A stretch of 64,000 bases of DNA, taken from positions 1,716,501 through 1,780,500 of the forward strand of contig JAKVOA010000001.1 of NCBI GenBank assembly GCA_022483045.1, written 5' to 3'. Below are positions 63,178-64,000 of the stretch, piece after piece; the first letter of the stretch is position 1; each line of letters begins with the position of its first letter. Under the pieces are notes generated by a model. The model saw only the letters and a program-made list of their open reading frames with translations, made no database searches and was not told the DNA's origin. The position numbers were made by a program, and so were the translations under genes. Source of the DNA: Oscillospiraceae bacterium (lineage in GTDB: Bacteria > Bacillota > Clostridia > Oscillospirales > Acutalibacteraceae).

Positions 63178-64000
63178 AAGTTCCATATTCTGTTTTTTCT
63201 GTGGTGATTTTTTCTCTGGCTTTTCCAATTCCATCTTTCTTTGTATTGCTTGCAGACTTTCTTTTGTAGATTTCTTGCCATTCACAACTGTAGGAAGTGC
63301 TTCCGGCAATACTTGTCGAATACACCATCTAACCTGCTTCAAGTCTTCAAGAGAGATATTCACTTTTCTAAGTTCTGCTAACTGTGTTTCATTATCTTTT
63401 GATAATGTTGCTCGTTCAGCATTTAGTTCCTTTCTATCAATCGGTAATTTCTCAATCAGCTTCTTTAAGGTGCGATCTGCTTTTCTGTATTTTGCCAATT
63501 CATCTGAATGTTCATCAGCAAATTTTTCTTTTCTTGACTTCCAACCAATGGATACATACTTATCATGAACAGTCTCTGTCTCCTTCATAGTTTTTACTGC
63601 CTCAAGTATCGCATCAATATCAGCAATTCTGCTGTCATTGGCTTTCATCTTTGCACGAATTTCTCTTGCAGTCGCATTGGTTTCATTCAAATATTTTCCG
63701 AGTTTTGGAATGGTATCAATGTCCTGTTCCCTAAGAACTGCAATCAAATGGAACATCTGCTTTAAGTCTTTAATTTGACCTTGGTTCTGTCCGTATGCTG
63801 ACCATGTTGCTCTGCCTTCTTTGCGGAGATTCATGTAAGCATTAAGGATTTCTGCAAGGCTCTGTTCCTCTGGCTTTTCCATTGAAGACTGTTCTTTGAT
63901 TTTCTCTGATAAGTCAGATAACCAGCTCTGCAGGGAACGAATAACATTGCGGATAGAGTCGAATAATTTGTTAGCAGTAATAACTTGCCTGTTCAGATTC
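63175..64000 (-). CDS. MobA/MobL-type relaxase, C-terminal part
   Basis: The frame is open to the end of the window, so the gene continues beyond 64000. The visible 275 residues hold SLAEILNAYMNLRKEGRATW, YGQNQGQIKDLKQMF and GWKSRKEKFADEHSDELAKY, the helical tail usual behind MobA/MobL relaxases of Clostridial mobilisable elements. The catalytic N-terminal domain is not in view, so the call rests on the tail and neighbours. Its presence shows a second mobilisation module distinct from that at 34741. Confidence 0.7.
   Translation of the reverse strand, partial: NLNRQVITANKLFDSIRNVIRSLQSWLSDLSEKIKEQSSMEKPEEQSLAEILNAYMNLRKEGRATWSAYGQNQGQIKDLKQMFHLIAVLREQDIDTIPKLGKYLNETNATAREIRAKMKANDSRIADIDAILEAVKTMKETETVHDKYVSIGWKSRKEKFADEHSDELAKYRKADRTLKKLIEKLPIDRKELNAERATLSKDNETQLAELRKVNISLEDLKQVRWCIRQVLPEALPTVVNGKKSTKESLQAIQRKMELEKPEKKSPQKKQNMEL

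Noticed and set aside
1..64000. CRISPR arrays, tRNA and rRNA genes
   Set aside because: Looked for regularly spaced repeats and conserved RNA stretches on both strands; none seen.

Overview
The window looks like chromosomal DNA of a Firmicute from class Clostridia, most likely the Oscillospiraceae/Ruminococcaceae. The reasons are strong AGGAGG-type ribosome binding sites with some TTG and GTG starts, a DUF6110 plus P1B ATPase pair, a FeoB-associated Cys-rich protein, a GH27 galactosidase, and a conjugative element whose genes match the CD1107/CD1108/CD1845, Maff2 and PrgI set of Clostridioides-type (Tn1549/CTn-like) elements. No rRNA, tRNA or CRISPR array was seen.

Positions 1-21500 are mostly housekeeping or niche genes: two small membrane proteins; a relic ABC transporter; a ZIP metal transporter; a DUF6110/heavy-metal ATPase unit; a leftward run of three SAM methyltransferases, a 39-residue membrane peptide and an AraC regulator; a FeoB-associated peptide divergent from a siroheme sulfite/nitrite reductase, with DtxR-like palindromes between them; a NagZ-like lipoprotein; a MarR-controlled heterodimeric ABC exporter; an alpha-galactosidase; an esterase; and a truncated cytosine deaminase.

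Positions 21500-26250 hold an AT-rich, apparently acquired unit: a secreted 140-residue protein, a strong terminator, then five tightly coupled genes (three membrane proteins, one ABC ATPase, one membrane-anchored exported protein). I do not recognise the secreted protein. This is the best candidate for an undescribed system.

Positions 26450-34460 are an accessory zone: remnants of a DUF262 protein and a serine recombinase, an unlisted 57-residue protein, a PemK/MazF toxin, Xre regulators, an orphan response regulator, a LysE-HxlR-GNAT-MATE operon, a ferredoxin and a PNPOx-like protein. Positions 34741-61164 are an integrative conjugative element read leftward: truncated VirD4, two Maff2 pilin-like proteins, VirB6, PrgI, truncated VirB4, NlpC/P60 hydrolase, DUF4315, DUF4366, TopB, CHC2, ArdC/YodL, a helicase-methylase giant with tnpV overprinted inside it, DUF3849, MobC, and a relaxase. 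From about 61170 to the end a second, AT-richer element (TnpW, AAA ATPase, CHC2, MobL-type relaxase) abuts the truncated VirD4.

The conjugative element looks defective as sequenced: VirB4 lacks its last quarter, VirD4 lacks its N-terminus, and MobC, CHC2 and the recombinase carry in-frame stops. Several large genes are also broken by single-base shifts, most explained by one missing base in a homopolymer or doublet. Those shifts could be real decay or sequencing error; the large truncations could not be explained by base-calling errors.
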